Both the position numbers and the translations under genes were made by a program. DNA of 33,956 nt. It comes from Gallionella sp. GTDB taxonomy: Bacteria > Pseudomonadota > Gammaproteobacteria > Burkholderiales > Gallionellaceae. The notes beneath the pieces were generated by a model, which was not told the origin of the DNA, ran no database searches, and was given only the letters and a program-made list of their open reading frames with translations. Each line of letters opens with the position of its first letter. Positions within the stretch are counted from its first letter, which is position 1. The stretch is from positions 1 through 33,956 of the forward strand of contig JANXXH010000024.1 of assembly GCA_025350705.1 (NCBI GenBank), in the 5' to 3' direction. This document shows, piece after piece, positions 1 to 6,549 of this stretch.

Positions 1-2
1 TC

Positions 3-92
3 AAGAATGCCAATCGCGCCTTTGCCATGCTGGCGCTGATCAATCTTGATAAATGGGGATGGCCACTGACAGGACAGGTGCGTCCAGCGTGA
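3..92 (+). CDS. C-terminal tail of a gene cut by the window edge
   Basis: An open frame runs from the left edge to a TGA at 90-92 and encodes 29 residues ending in WPLTGQVRPA. The hydrophobic helix-like stretch (FAMLALINLDKW) faintly recalls the last helix of asparagine-synthase-like proteins, but this is too short to assign. It is reported only as the likely end of an upstream gene. Confidence 0.35.
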   Translation, partial: KNANRAFAMLALINLDKWGWPLTGQVRPA

Positions 93-117
93 GCAAAATG
101 AAGGGGAAATCTCCGGT

Positions 118-228
118 ATGAAGCCTGTTCGGAGTGAGATAGTGATGAAAACGGATCAACTTTTTAACAATTCGGGCGCATCTGAAAAGTTTTTGCTTCA
201 TGCGGATACTTGTTCAGCACTTCCCTAA
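118..228 (+). CDS. Possible 36-residue small ORF, unknown
   Basis: ATG at 118 gives a 36-residue frame. An in-frame ATG at 145 has a purine-rich GGAGTGAGA stretch about 6 bases upstream and would give 27 residues ending in DTCSALP. There is no recognisable domain. It lies alone between the truncated upstream gene and the convergent PAP2 gene, so it may be a small peptide gene or chance. The rest of the 93-272 interval shows nothing else. Confidence 0.2.
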   Translation: MKPVRSEIVMKTDQLFNNSGASEKFLLHADTCSALP

Positions 229-272
229 CGTTGTATAGAAATTCTTCCGGACTCTTCTTCAGAATGCCAAGT

Positions 273-908
273 TTAACTGACGCCATTGGAGCGACTTGCG
301 CGGCTAACGATCAACCGCACCAGCCTCTGTATGGCCACATACACCAGCAACACCACTGCCAGGCTCGATACAAACCCCGCCAGCACATCCGCCGGGAAAT
401 GCGCGCCCAGACTCATTCTGGAAATCCCTACCCACAATACAAACAATACCCCAACCATGCGCCAACTGCGGTTCAAGACAGGCCACAGACTGGCCGTAAC
501 CAGCATGGCAAACGACGAATGCCCGCTCGGCAGGCTGTGATGGAATTCCGGTATGCCGACAACATGCACAGTATCCGGCAACAAGGCAAGTGGCGGACGG
601 GGGAAATCAAGTAAAGGCTTCAGCACACCCAGCAATAAACCGTCGAACAGGTAAGCACAACTAAAGACTGCGATCACCGCCATCCAGCGGATCACCCGAA
701 CCCGATACTGCATGGCATCCTGCGCTGACTTGTTCACAATAACCAGCGCAAACAATGTCAACGCACCAAGATATAACGGAAACAGGGTGTGGTCTCCCAG
801 CCCTGTCCCGAGCAGCATGACGTTATCAAGCCATCCAAACCGGATATCATTGATGGCGTGAAAGAGCCAGACGTTGGCCCCGCCCCAGTCATAGAAAATC
901 TCTTTCAT
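273..908 (-). CDS. PAP2-superfamily membrane phosphatase
   Basis: This is a 211-residue integral membrane phosphatase of the PAP2 (type 2 phosphatidic acid phosphatase) superfamily. The three signature segments are visible: K97 with RP at 104-105 (KPLLDFPRP), PSGH at 127-130, and R164 followed by H170 and D174 (SRMSLGAHFPAD). H130 and H170 would be the catalytic histidines. Several hydrophobic helices surround them. Family members dephosphorylate undecaprenyl pyrophosphate, lipid A or phosphatidic acid at the periplasmic face of the inner membrane; the substrate cannot be told from sequence. It is followed in the same orientation by no close partner. The start at 908 overlaps nothing and gives the expected length. 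Confidence 0.88.
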   Translation of the reverse strand: MKEIFYDWGGANVWLFHAINDIRFGWLDNVMLLGTGLGDHTLFPLYLGALTLFALVIVNKSAQDAMQYRVRVIRWMAVIAVFSCAYLFDGLLLGVLKPLLDFPRPPLALLPDTVHVVGIPEFHHSLPSGHSSFAMLVTASLWPVLNRSWRMVGVLFVLWVGISRMSLGAHFPADVLAGFVSSLAVVLLVYVAIQRLVRLIVSRASRSNGVS

Positions 909-921
909 GACAGCTTCAAGC

Positions 922-1488
922 CTAAGCGTGAAGGGCGAATCCCCACATCGCGAGACCGCCAGCAGCCGCTACACCCGCCACGGCAAACAGCCATTTCTTG
1001 CGCGTCAAGACGGTGATCGAAGCCAGTGAGATCGCAATCTGTATCAACGTCATGGCCTGCGCCAATTTATGGTGAGGATGCATCGCATGCTCGCTTTGCT
1101 CATTGGCCTTTTCCGATTCTGCTTCCAGTGCCTCGGCTTTTATCTTGATCTCCTTCTTTTCCTTGTCGTACCTTTCGATCTGGCTCTGGTAATAATCGCG
1201 CTTCTTCGCTGGTGCCAATTCGAGGGCAAGTTCCATCAAATGCCCCTTGTTGCTCTTGGCTTCATAAAAATTCCATTGATCGGAAGCCTGGGTTTTTTTC
1301 AATACAGCCTCGTTCTTGAATAACATGGCCTGGTTCTGGGTATCTCCACCTTGATAGCTGACAATCGCACCGACCGAAGCCAGGATCGCGGTGAAAATCG
1401 CGACATACCCCGCAAGACTGTCTCCGCTTTGAGCCTGATGTTCCACTGCGTGATCATGAGCGCCGTGGACATGAAATCCTTCTGACAT
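922..1488 (-). CDS. DUF4337 family membrane protein
   Basis: A 188-residue protein with a His-rich N-terminus, a transmembrane helix at about residues 24-45, a highly charged coiled-coil-like middle (about 75-130, rich in E and K) and two C-terminal hydrophobic helices (about 140-185). This layout and sequence match the DUF4337 family, whose function is unknown. The ATG at 1486-1488 has TAAGGAAA upstream as a Shine-Dalgarno sequence. It lies 13 bases upstream of the PAP2 gene on the same strand, so the two may be co-transcribed. No enzymatic motif is visible. Confidence 0.8.
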   Translation of the reverse strand: MSEGFHVHGAHDHAVEHQAQSGDSLAGYVAIFTAILASVGAIVSYQGGDTQNQAMLFKNEAVLKKTQASDQWNFYEAKSNKGHLMELALELAPAKKRDYYQSQIERYDKEKKEIKIKAEALEAESEKANEQSEHAMHPHHKLAQAMTLIQIAISLASITVLTRKKWLFAVAGVAAAGGLAMWGFALHA

Positions 1489-1658
1489 ATTGTTTCCTTA
1501 AAGTTGATGTGCCTAAAGCTGATGTGTTAAGAGAGCCGTGCATTTTATACCGTGAACCTTCTTTGCAAGAAATAATTAGACACCTCAGTGCATGATGCCG
1601 ACCCCCGCTGCGTATTACAATAGGCACTACCTTTCTCGAATCTCACCGGAGCAACGCT

Positions 1659-2015
1659 ATGCCCGACCCATCCGACTTACTGATGTTGCGCGACAAGTTG
1701 CGCGCATTTGCCGAGGCGCGCGACTGGGATCAGTTCCATTCGCCGAAGAATCTGAGCATGGCGCTAATGGTCGAAGTCGCCGAGCTGATGGAACATTTTC
1801 AATGGCTCACCGAAGCGCAGTCCGGCAATCTTGACGCCGAAAAGAAAGCGGTCGTTGCCGAGGAGCTGGCCGACATCCTGCTGTATCTGGTGCGCCTCTC
1901 GGACAAGCTGGACGTGGATTTGCCGGAGGCGGCGCTGCATAAACTGGAGAGGAATGCGGCGAAGTATCCGGCGGAGCAGGTGCGCGGAAGCGCGAAGAAG
2001 TATTCAGAGTATTGA
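1659..2015 (+). CDS. MazG-like nucleotide pyrophosphohydrolase
   Basis: A 118-residue all-alpha NTP pyrophosphohydrolase of the MazG / RS21-C6 (dCTPase-like) type. It carries the EXXE (E39-E42) and EXXD (E69-D72) metal-binding pairs. The FHSPKNLSMALMVEVAELMEHFQW segment and the length are typical of the single-domain form. Such enzymes hydrolyse dNTPs or modified nucleotides to the monophosphate and pyrophosphate, limiting mutagenic incorporation. GGAG 7 bases before ATG 1659 supports the start. Its stop codon is embedded in the -35 box of the LexA-like/umuDC promoter that follows, so a nucleotide-pool enzyme sits directly before a mutagenesis cassette. The functional link is an inference. 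Confidence 0.87.
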   Translation: MPDPSDLLMLRDKLRAFAEARDWDQFHSPKNLSMALMVEVAELMEHFQWLTEAQSGNLDAEKKAVVAEELADILLYLVRLSDKLDVDLPEAALHKLERNAAKYPAEQVRGSAKKYSEY

Positions 2016-2040
2016 CATAAGAACGAACGTTCTTTATAGT
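2012..2040 (+). promoter_or_regulatory. Sigma-70 promoter of the lexA-like/umuD/umuC unit
   Basis: TTGACA at 2012-2017 and TATAGT at 2035-2040 are separated by exactly 17 bases. Transcription would start near 2047, giving a leader of about 24 bases before ATG 2071. The -35 box overlaps the TGA stop of the upstream pyrophosphohydrolase. The spacer is almost wholly occupied by an inverted-repeat operator. Confidence 0.8.
2019..2034 (+). promoter_or_regulatory. Probable LexA-type operator 1 (perfect inverted repeat)
   Basis: AAGAAC-GAAC-GTTCTT is a perfect 6-base inverted repeat with a 4-base centre, lying between the -35 and -10 boxes. Binding here would block RNA polymerase. The GAAC-N4-GTTC core has the spacing of the Bacillus-type SOS box rather than the E. 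coli CTGT-N8-ACAG. That the adjacent LexA-like protein binds it is an inference from position. Confidence 0.72.
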
Positions 2041-2042
2041 GC

Positions 2043-2056
2043 AGCACGTTCGTTCT
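2043..2056 (+). promoter_or_regulatory. Second, degenerate operator copy
   Basis: AGCAC-GTTC-GTTCT repeats the architecture of operator 1 with one mismatched half-site base. The 11-base string AGAACGAACGT at 2020-2030 recurs in inverted orientation at 2046-2056. The two centres are 23 bp apart, about two helical turns. It is flanked by the inverted pair GTGCAG (2039-2044) and CTGCAC (2055-2060). Confidence 0.6.
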
Positions 2057-2070
2057 GCACAAGGCCAATC

Positions 2071-2688
2071 ATGACCGATTCTTCAGACTTCAATACCCCC
2101 GACTTCAATGTCAAGGACGCCGAGTATCTCGCCAAGCTCCAGGACTATTATGCCGACTGGAAAAATATTCCCTCCTACGCCAAGCTGTGCGAGGTGTTCG
2201 GCATCGCATCCAAATCCTGGGTCAAAGCCGTCCTGACCCGCTTGAGTACAGCCGGTTTCATCGAGCGCACGCCGGATGGCGCCTGGATTCCGACCCGCCA
2301 GTTCTTCGCCCGCCCCTTGGCCGAATCTTCTGTTCAGGCAGGCATGCCAGTTTCAGTGACTGAAACGCAAGGCGAGCATTTCATCATCGACGAGATGCTG
2401 ATCGACACGCCGTCCGAGACCACGCTGATTCCGGTTCGGGGCGATTCGATGATCGAAGCAGGCATCCATGACGGCGATGTCGCCGTGGTGGAAAAACGCA
2501 ATCTCGCCAATGTAGGCGACATCGTCGTGGCCATCGTGGACAATGAGTTCACGCTGAAGACCTTGGACAGAGAACGCGGCAAATACATCCTGCGTCCCGC
2601 CAACCCGGCCTATCCGATCATCCGTCCGCAAGGCACGCTGGAAATCTTCGGCGTATTGATCGGCTTGATCCGCAAGTACCGTAAGTGA
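2071..2688 (+). CDS. lexA: LexA-like S24-family SOS repressor
   Basis: A 205-residue LexA-type repressor. Residues about 16-78 form a LexA-like winged helix-turn-helix (IPSYAKLCEVFGIASKSWVK, then a wing TAGFIERTPDGAW). The self-cleavage site is A90-G91. The catalytic dyad is S126 (in GDSM) and K163 (in EFTLK), 37 residues apart as in E. coli LexA. RecA filaments would stimulate cleavage and derepression. The start ATG 2071 follows AAGG at suitable spacing and the operator-containing promoter; a longer upstream reading frame crosses the promoter and is not credible. It is the first gene of a lexA-like/umuD/umuC unit and probably autoregulatory. Its DNA-binding domain is distant from standard LexA, so it may be a second, dedicated repressor rather than the genome-wide LexA. 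Confidence 0.88.
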   Translation: MTDSSDFNTPDFNVKDAEYLAKLQDYYADWKNIPSYAKLCEVFGIASKSWVKAVLTRLSTAGFIERTPDGAWIPTRQFFARPLAESSVQAGMPVSVTETQGEHFIIDEMLIDTPSETTLIPVRGDSMIEAGIHDGDVAVVEKRNLANVGDIVVAIVDNEFTLKTLDRERGKYILRPANPAYPIIRPQGTLEIFGVLIGLIRKYRK

Positions 2689-2693
2689 TCGCA

Positions 2694-3173
2694 ATGCAAA
2701 CCACTCTTCATCCCCATGTGGGACGGCATGCGCAACGTGCCACGCGCGGCCTGCTATCGCTGACCCATCCCAACAAGGAATTGTTTTTTCGGCAGCGCGC
2801 CTTGCTGCGCAGTGCCGCACCTGCCGGATTCCCCTCACCTGCCGATGATTATGTGGAGCAGCGCCTCAGTCTTGACGAGCATCTGATCCAGCATCGCGAG
2901 AGTACTTTCTTCATGCGCGTGACAGGTGACTCGATGCGCGGGCTCGGCATCTTCGACGGCGATCTGCTGGTGGTGGATCGCTCCCTGCCCGTTACGCACG
3001 GCTGCGTGGTGATCGCGGTGCTGGATGGCGAATTCACCGTAAAGCAATTACTGCATACGCCGGATGGACAAGTATTGCGCGCAGCACACCCGAGCTATCC
3101 CGACCTGCGCATCAAACCGGAGCAGGATTTTTCGGTCTGGGGTGTAGTGAGCTGGAACGTCCACAAGCTTTAA
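2694..3173 (+). CDS. umuD: UmuD-type translesion polymerase accessory protein
   Basis: A 159-residue S24 peptidase-fold protein. From ATG 2694 the cleavage site is A44-G45 (PAGFPSPADDYVEQ, strongly UmuD-like), with S80 (GDSM) and K117 (GEFTVK) as the catalytic dyad. RecA-stimulated self-cleavage would produce UmuD', which joins UmuC to form DNA polymerase V. The N-terminal arm is about 20 residues longer than in E. coli UmuD. An alternative GTG start at 2685 overlaps the lexA stop. ATG 2694 is preferred because AAGTGA lies just upstream; either way translation is probably coupled to lexA. Having two self-cleaving S24 proteins adjacent in one operon is notable. Confidence 0.9.
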   Translation: MQTTLHPHVGRHAQRATRGLLSLTHPNKELFFRQRALLRSAAPAGFPSPADDYVEQRLSLDEHLIQHRESTFFMRVTGDSMRGLGIFDGDLLVVDRSLPVTHGCVVIAVLDGEFTVKQLLHTPDGQVLRAAHPSYPDLRIKPEQDFSVWGVVSWNVHKL

Positions 3174-3178
3174 TCACT

Positions 3179-3260
3179 GTAGGGTGGATAAGCGCAGCGC
3201 ATCCACCAACTCGCTCAGGCGGATTCACCACGATGGATGCGCTGCACTCATCCACCCTAC
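3179..3260. repeat. Dispersed hairpin repeat between umuD and umuC
   Basis: Two 26-base arms (3179-3204 and 3235-3260) are inverted copies of each other at 24 of 26 positions, beginning GTAGGGTGGAT and ending ATCCACCCTAC. The intervening 30 bases complete an 82-bp element. The GTAGG...CCTAC ends recur at 8672-8715 and 11122-11176, so it belongs to a small dispersed repeat family (REP- or MITE-like). It lies inside the operon and would form a strong stem in the mRNA. Confidence 0.8.
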
Positions 3261-3290
3261 AACTCTGAATTTTTAGATGCCCCTTTAGTC

Positions 3291-4568
3291 ATGCGATCAA
3301 TCGCGTTAATCGACTGCAACAACTTCTACGTCTCCTGCGAACGCCTGTTCCAGCCCAAACTGGAAGGCAAGCCTGTGGTGGTGCTCTCCAACAACAACGG
3401 CTGCGTGGTGTCGCGCTCGCAGGAAGTCAAAAATCTCGGCATCAACATGGCTGCGCCTTGGTTCCAGTTGAAAGACATCGCCAAACGCCACGGCATCATC
3501 GCCCTGTCCTCCAATTACACGCTGTATGCCGACATCTCCAACCGGGTGATGCGGCTGTTGTCGCAATACAGTCCCGATCAGGAGATCTATTCGATAGACG
3601 AATCCTTTCTCGACCTGACCGGAATGGATAGCATGACCAGCCTGACCGAATATGCGCAATCGATACGCGGCACCATCAAGCAATGCGTGGGCATTCCGGT
3701 GTGCATCGGCATCGCGCCGAGCAAAACCTTGGCGAAGCTCGCCAACCATGTCGCCAAGAAGCAGAAACAGTATCACAGCGTGTGCGACTTCAATGCGATG
3801 TCGGCGCGCGTGCTGGACAATCTGCTCGCGAAGATCGAAGTCAGCGAAGTGTGGGGCGTGGGCAGGCGCAGCGCCGAACGCTTGCAGCAGATGGGCATAG
3901 CCACGGTGCTCGAGTTGAAATACAGCCCGGCCAAGCGCGTCCGCGCCGAGTTCGGCGTGGTGATGGAACGCATCGTCGCGGAACTGAATGGCGTGGCTTG
4001 TCTGGAACTGGATGATGTCACGCCGCCGCGCCAGCAGATCATTTGTTCGCGTTCGTTCGGCGTGTCGGTTGTCGCGCTGGAAGATTTGGAGCAATCGGTC
4101 ATCGCCTACACCACCCGCGCTGCCGAAAAGCTGCGCCAACAACATTCACTCGCCGGCGGCATACAGATTTATATCCGCACCAATCCGCACAAAGAAAAAT
4201 CTCCACAATACCAGCAAAGCATATTGCTACCCCTGTTCGAACCAACCGATGACACGCGCCTGCTGTGCCGCGCCGCATTGAGTGGTTTGCAGCAGATTTA
4301 CCGCAGCGGCCACGCCTATCAAAAGGCCGGTGTGATGCTCACCGAAATCATCGCCGCCGCAGCAAGGCCACGCATGCTGTTTGATGATGTCGCGGCACAG
4401 CAAAAATCCACAGCACTGATGGCAACGCTGGATCGCATCAACCGCCGCATGGGCAGCGGCACGCTGCAACTGCTCGGCGAAGGGGTCAGGAAAAGCTGGT
4501 CCATGCGGCGCGGGAATATGTCGCAACGCTACACCACGGAGTGGGATGAACTCGCGGTAGCGCGATGA
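3291..4568 (+). CDS. umuC: UmuC, Y-family translesion DNA polymerase V subunit
   Basis: A 425-residue Y-family DNA polymerase, close to the usual 422 of UmuC. It opens with SIALIDCNNFYVSCERLF, containing the first metal-binding aspartate. It continues with the SNNNGCVVSRS and YSIDESFLDL catalytic motifs, a helix-hairpin-helix-like WGVGRRSAERL segment (about 185-200), and the UmuC-specific C-terminal region. With UmuD' it performs error-prone bypass of lesions during SOS. The start is set at ATG 3291, where homology begins; an upstream in-frame extension from 3237 is encoded by the hairpin repeat and is rejected. No clear Shine-Dalgarno sequence is present. It is separated from umuD by 117 bases holding that repeat, so UmuC output may differ from UmuD output. 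Confidence 0.93.
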   Translation: MRSIALIDCNNFYVSCERLFQPKLEGKPVVVLSNNNGCVVSRSQEVKNLGINMAAPWFQLKDIAKRHGIIALSSNYTLYADISNRVMRLLSQYSPDQEIYSIDESFLDLTGMDSMTSLTEYAQSIRGTIKQCVGIPVCIGIAPSKTLAKLANHVAKKQKQYHSVCDFNAMSARVLDNLLAKIEVSEVWGVGRRSAERLQQMGIATVLELKYSPAKRVRAEFGVVMERIVAELNGVACLELDDVTPPRQQIICSRSFGVSVVALEDLEQSVIAYTTRAAEKLRQQHSLAGGIQIYIRTNPHKEKSPQYQQSILLPLFEPTDDTRLLCRAALSGLQQIYRSGHAYQKAGVMLTEIIAAAARPRMLFDDVAAQQKSTALMATLDRINRRMGSGTLQLLGEGVRKSWSMRRGNMSQRYTTEWDELAVAR

Positions 4569-4728
4569 AATATTCGGTTCGCTGATAGTTGATTTTTGGA
4601 TATCCGGAATCTAGTGTTGAAAGATTGCTTGCAAGCATTCCACACGACAAGCTGTTCAGTGTTGAAAAGCAAACTCGATTTGAGCGGACTTCAGCCAACG
4701 ACCAAATAGCGGGCAGTCAAACACACTG

Positions 4729-5556
4729 TTAGCGTGCATGTTGTCCTGCTGCAGCTTCGAGTGCCTCACCGAATACCTCCGCATAGTCGACGTCAAATGG
4801 CTTATCAATGACCACCAATTTCCCCGATTCTCCCGCCTTCTTCAGAAGAATCTTCGCGAACTCGTGTGAGATGGGAAGCGGAATCCTTCCTGGATTTTTG
4901 ATGTGTGCAGAGTGAGCGATGCCGGCAGCGTAGTCTGCCAGAAGCAATAGGGGTTCTTCTTGTTCAGTGGTAACAATTACGTCACGGGTGTCAAACTGGA
5001 AGCCGAGTTCAGCCATTCGCGGTTGATGCTGGCCGCTCCGCTCGAAGAAGGACTTGAATGCCGCGAGATTCTCATCCCCTTGAATATCCGTATCGCATAC
5101 GATGGTACGTTCGACAAGTTCAAGGCCGCGATAGTCAACTATCTGAACGCCACGGCTGACCTTCTGAGCGTGACCAATGGCAATTCCGTAGGCTTGGACA
5201 AGAAGGGCGAACAGCGCGACATTTCCAGGTTTGATAAAGCCGGCCGGCCTGCGGTCCTGGGCCACGATGGCCTCATGTAGAGGTTTTGCCGCATTCCAAA
5301 ACTCAGGCCACCGTTGTGTGTCCTTTGTCATTGACACAACAGCTATGGAAGCTGTGGCGCTTTGCAAAAGTTGAACCGCAGCCTCGGCGTCTGCTTCAGT
5401 GCAATCTCGCCATTTAGGTAGTTGCCGTATGCGGTCGCGCAAAGATTTCGTATCTGAGGTGGCAACAGCGACTGCAGCAGCCGTCATTCGATTGCTTCCG
5501 GTAGTCGCTAATGACTTTTGACCGGCCACATCCGCGAAAAGTGTATATCGGCTCAC
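4729..5556 (-). CDS. Hypothetical protein, DUF3800-like
   Basis: A 275-residue protein with a GTG start at 5554-5556 and no clear Shine-Dalgarno sequence. The opening SRYTLFADVAGQ and a late LLLLADYAAGIAHS segment resemble the start and the conserved L-ADY-AG motif of DUF3800 proteins, an RNase H-like fold family of unknown role often found near mobile or defence genes. The match is by eye and distant. It lies alone between umuC (convergent) and a toxin-antitoxin pair. A terminator-like hairpin lies upstream of its start. Confidence 0.55.
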   Translation of the reverse strand: MSRYTLFADVAGQKSLATTGSNRMTAAAVAVATSDTKSLRDRIRQLPKWRDCTEADAEAAVQLLQSATASIAVVSMTKDTQRWPEFWNAAKPLHEAIVAQDRRPAGFIKPGNVALFALLVQAYGIAIGHAQKVSRGVQIVDYRGLELVERTIVCDTDIQGDENLAAFKSFFERSGQHQPRMAELGFQFDTRDVIVTTEQEEPLLLLADYAAGIAHSAHIKNPGRIPLPISHEFAKILLKKAGESGKLVVIDKPFDVDYAEVFGEALEAAAGQHAR

Positions 5557-5613
5557 AGAAAAATAGGTGCAGGTCTAGCATTAGCACTTTTCATTTCAGC
5601 TCCTCCTGCAGGA

Positions 5614-5642
5614 AAAAATTGGTCCGGTGCGCACCAATTTTT
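5614..5642. terminator. Bidirectional terminator-like hairpin
   Basis: AAAAATTGGT (5614-5623) pairs perfectly with ACCAATTTTT (5633-5642) around a 9-base loop, and an internal GGTGCGCACC palindrome overlaps it. A/T runs flank both sides. It lies downstream of the antitoxin gene and upstream of the DUF3800-like gene. The rest of 5557-5813 shows no gene. Confidence 0.5.
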
Positions 5643-5813
5643 CAAATCACCTAATTGCTGACGTTCCCAAACAACCATTCAGGTTGTGACAGGACTAATC
5701 GTCTAAATCGAATTGCAGGACAGTTTCGTAATCCTGCCCGGTACTTGACTTGGGGACGGTGCCCCATTCTTTTCATAAAATCATTTTGGTTCCATTCCTA
5801 TATCACCCATCCG

Positions 5814-6128
5814 TTAATTTGTCGTAAATGCCACCTGAATATCGCGCGTGGTTGCGCCGCTTGCGATGAGCGCTCGTACGATCAAATCCAGCGAAACTGA
5901 TGGATCGCCAGCTTCAATCTTGGCAATGCGCGATTGGCTCGATTTCATGCGTTGCGCGAGGTCGATTTGCGAGAGCTTGCGTTTGATACGTGATTTTTTT
6001 ACCGCGCTGGTCAGCGAGAGCTTGAGTGCGACGAGCCGCGCCTCCTCATCACTTAATTGCAGAAAATCCTCTGTGTTGCCAACTTTCCAGCCTGCGGATT
6101 GGAGGCGCTCTAATTTTTTAGTCTTCAT
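5814..6128 (-). CDS. HigA-like antitoxin, XRE-family helix-turn-helix
   Basis: A 104-residue protein with an XRE (Cro/C1-type) helix-turn-helix at about residues 50-85 (LSQIDLAQRMKSSQSRIAKIEAG). It follows the toxin gene by 16 bases, the inverted toxin-first order typical of higBA loci. The antitoxin would bind and neutralise the toxin and repress the operon through the palindrome at 6488-6507. An AGGAG about 10 bases before the ATG serves as ribosome binding site. Its N-terminal half (about 1-45) lacks a named domain and probably contacts the toxin. Confidence 0.85.
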   Translation of the reverse strand: MKTKKLERLQSAGWKVGNTEDFLQLSDEEARLVALKLSLTSAVKKSRIKRKLSQIDLAQRMKSSQSRIAKIEAGDPSVSLDLIVRALIASGATTRDIQVAFTTN

Positions 6129-6144
6129 GGCATTTATTCTCCTG

Positions 6145-6477
6145 TTAAATTGATTTGTAGTGTTTCAATCTCGCCTTGCAAACGTCAATTACCGACTGCG
6201 GCGTTTGACTGGTGGTTTTAGCAAACACTTCAAGAATCACGATGGTTACCGAATCAACGTAGTACACAATACGCCAAGTGCGATTTTCGTCCGGGATTCT
6301 TAGCTCATGACATCCGCGACCGATACTGGGCATTGGCCTTGAGTGTGGCAGCGATATTTTGATGCCCTCTTGCAGGTGTCGCAGTAAAACACCCGCTTCA
6401 ATTCTTGCCTCGGCAAAAAAAGGCGGCGTTTTGACCTCGCCATGCAGCCACGCCAACGGTTTACGCTGTTTGGTCAT
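6145..6477 (-). CDS. HigB/Gp49-family (RelE superfamily) toxin
   Basis: A 110-residue protein of the phage-derived Gp49-like / HigB toxin family (RelE/ParE fold). Diagnostic segments are the N-terminal KPLAWLHGEVKTPPFF, the basic PHSRPMPSIGRGCHELRI strand, and the ENRTWRIVYYVDS...VILEVFAKTT core ending in a basic helix. Related toxins cleave mRNA in the ribosomal A site; catalytic residues in this subfamily are less certain. It is first in a two-gene operon with the HigA-like antitoxin. Its predicted promoter lies so close that the mRNA may have almost no leader. Confidence 0.85.
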   Translation of the reverse strand: MTKQRKPLAWLHGEVKTPPFFAEARIEAGVLLRHLQEGIKISLPHSRPMPSIGRGCHELRIPDENRTWRIVYYVDSVTIVILEVFAKTTSQTPQSVIDVCKARLKHYKSI

Positions 6478-6484
6478 GGGATTC

Positions 6485-6513
6485 AGTATATGTCAATAAT
6501 GACATATTTGCAA
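6485..6513 (-). promoter_or_regulatory. Toxin-antitoxin promoter with operator palindrome
   Basis: On the minus strand TTGCAA (6508-6513) and TATACT (6485-6490) are 17 bases apart. The spacer and part of the -10 box hold a perfect inverted repeat, ATATGTCA-N4-TGACATAT (6488-6507). A repressor bound there would block polymerase. Transcription should start at about 6478, next to the toxin ATG at 6477. Confidence 0.68.
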
Positions 6514-6549
6514 CTGGCGGCTTGTTGCACATTGCGGTTATCCCGACTG

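Noticed and set aside
3306..4145. Long open frame (279 codons) antisense to umuC
   Set aside because: It lies entirely within umuC, is rich in His/Arg/Gln as expected for an antisense shadow, and shows no domain or ribosome binding site.
4589..4732. Possible 47-residue ORF after umuC starting at TTG
   Set aside because: It looks mildly protein-like (FGYPESSVERLLASIPHDKL) but has no good start or ribosome binding site and overlaps the end of the convergent gene; perhaps an old gene remnant.
5740..5775. GGGGACGGTGCCCC segment as a mobile-element end
   Set aside because: It is a single short imperfect hairpin with no partner copy, transposase or target duplication in the window.
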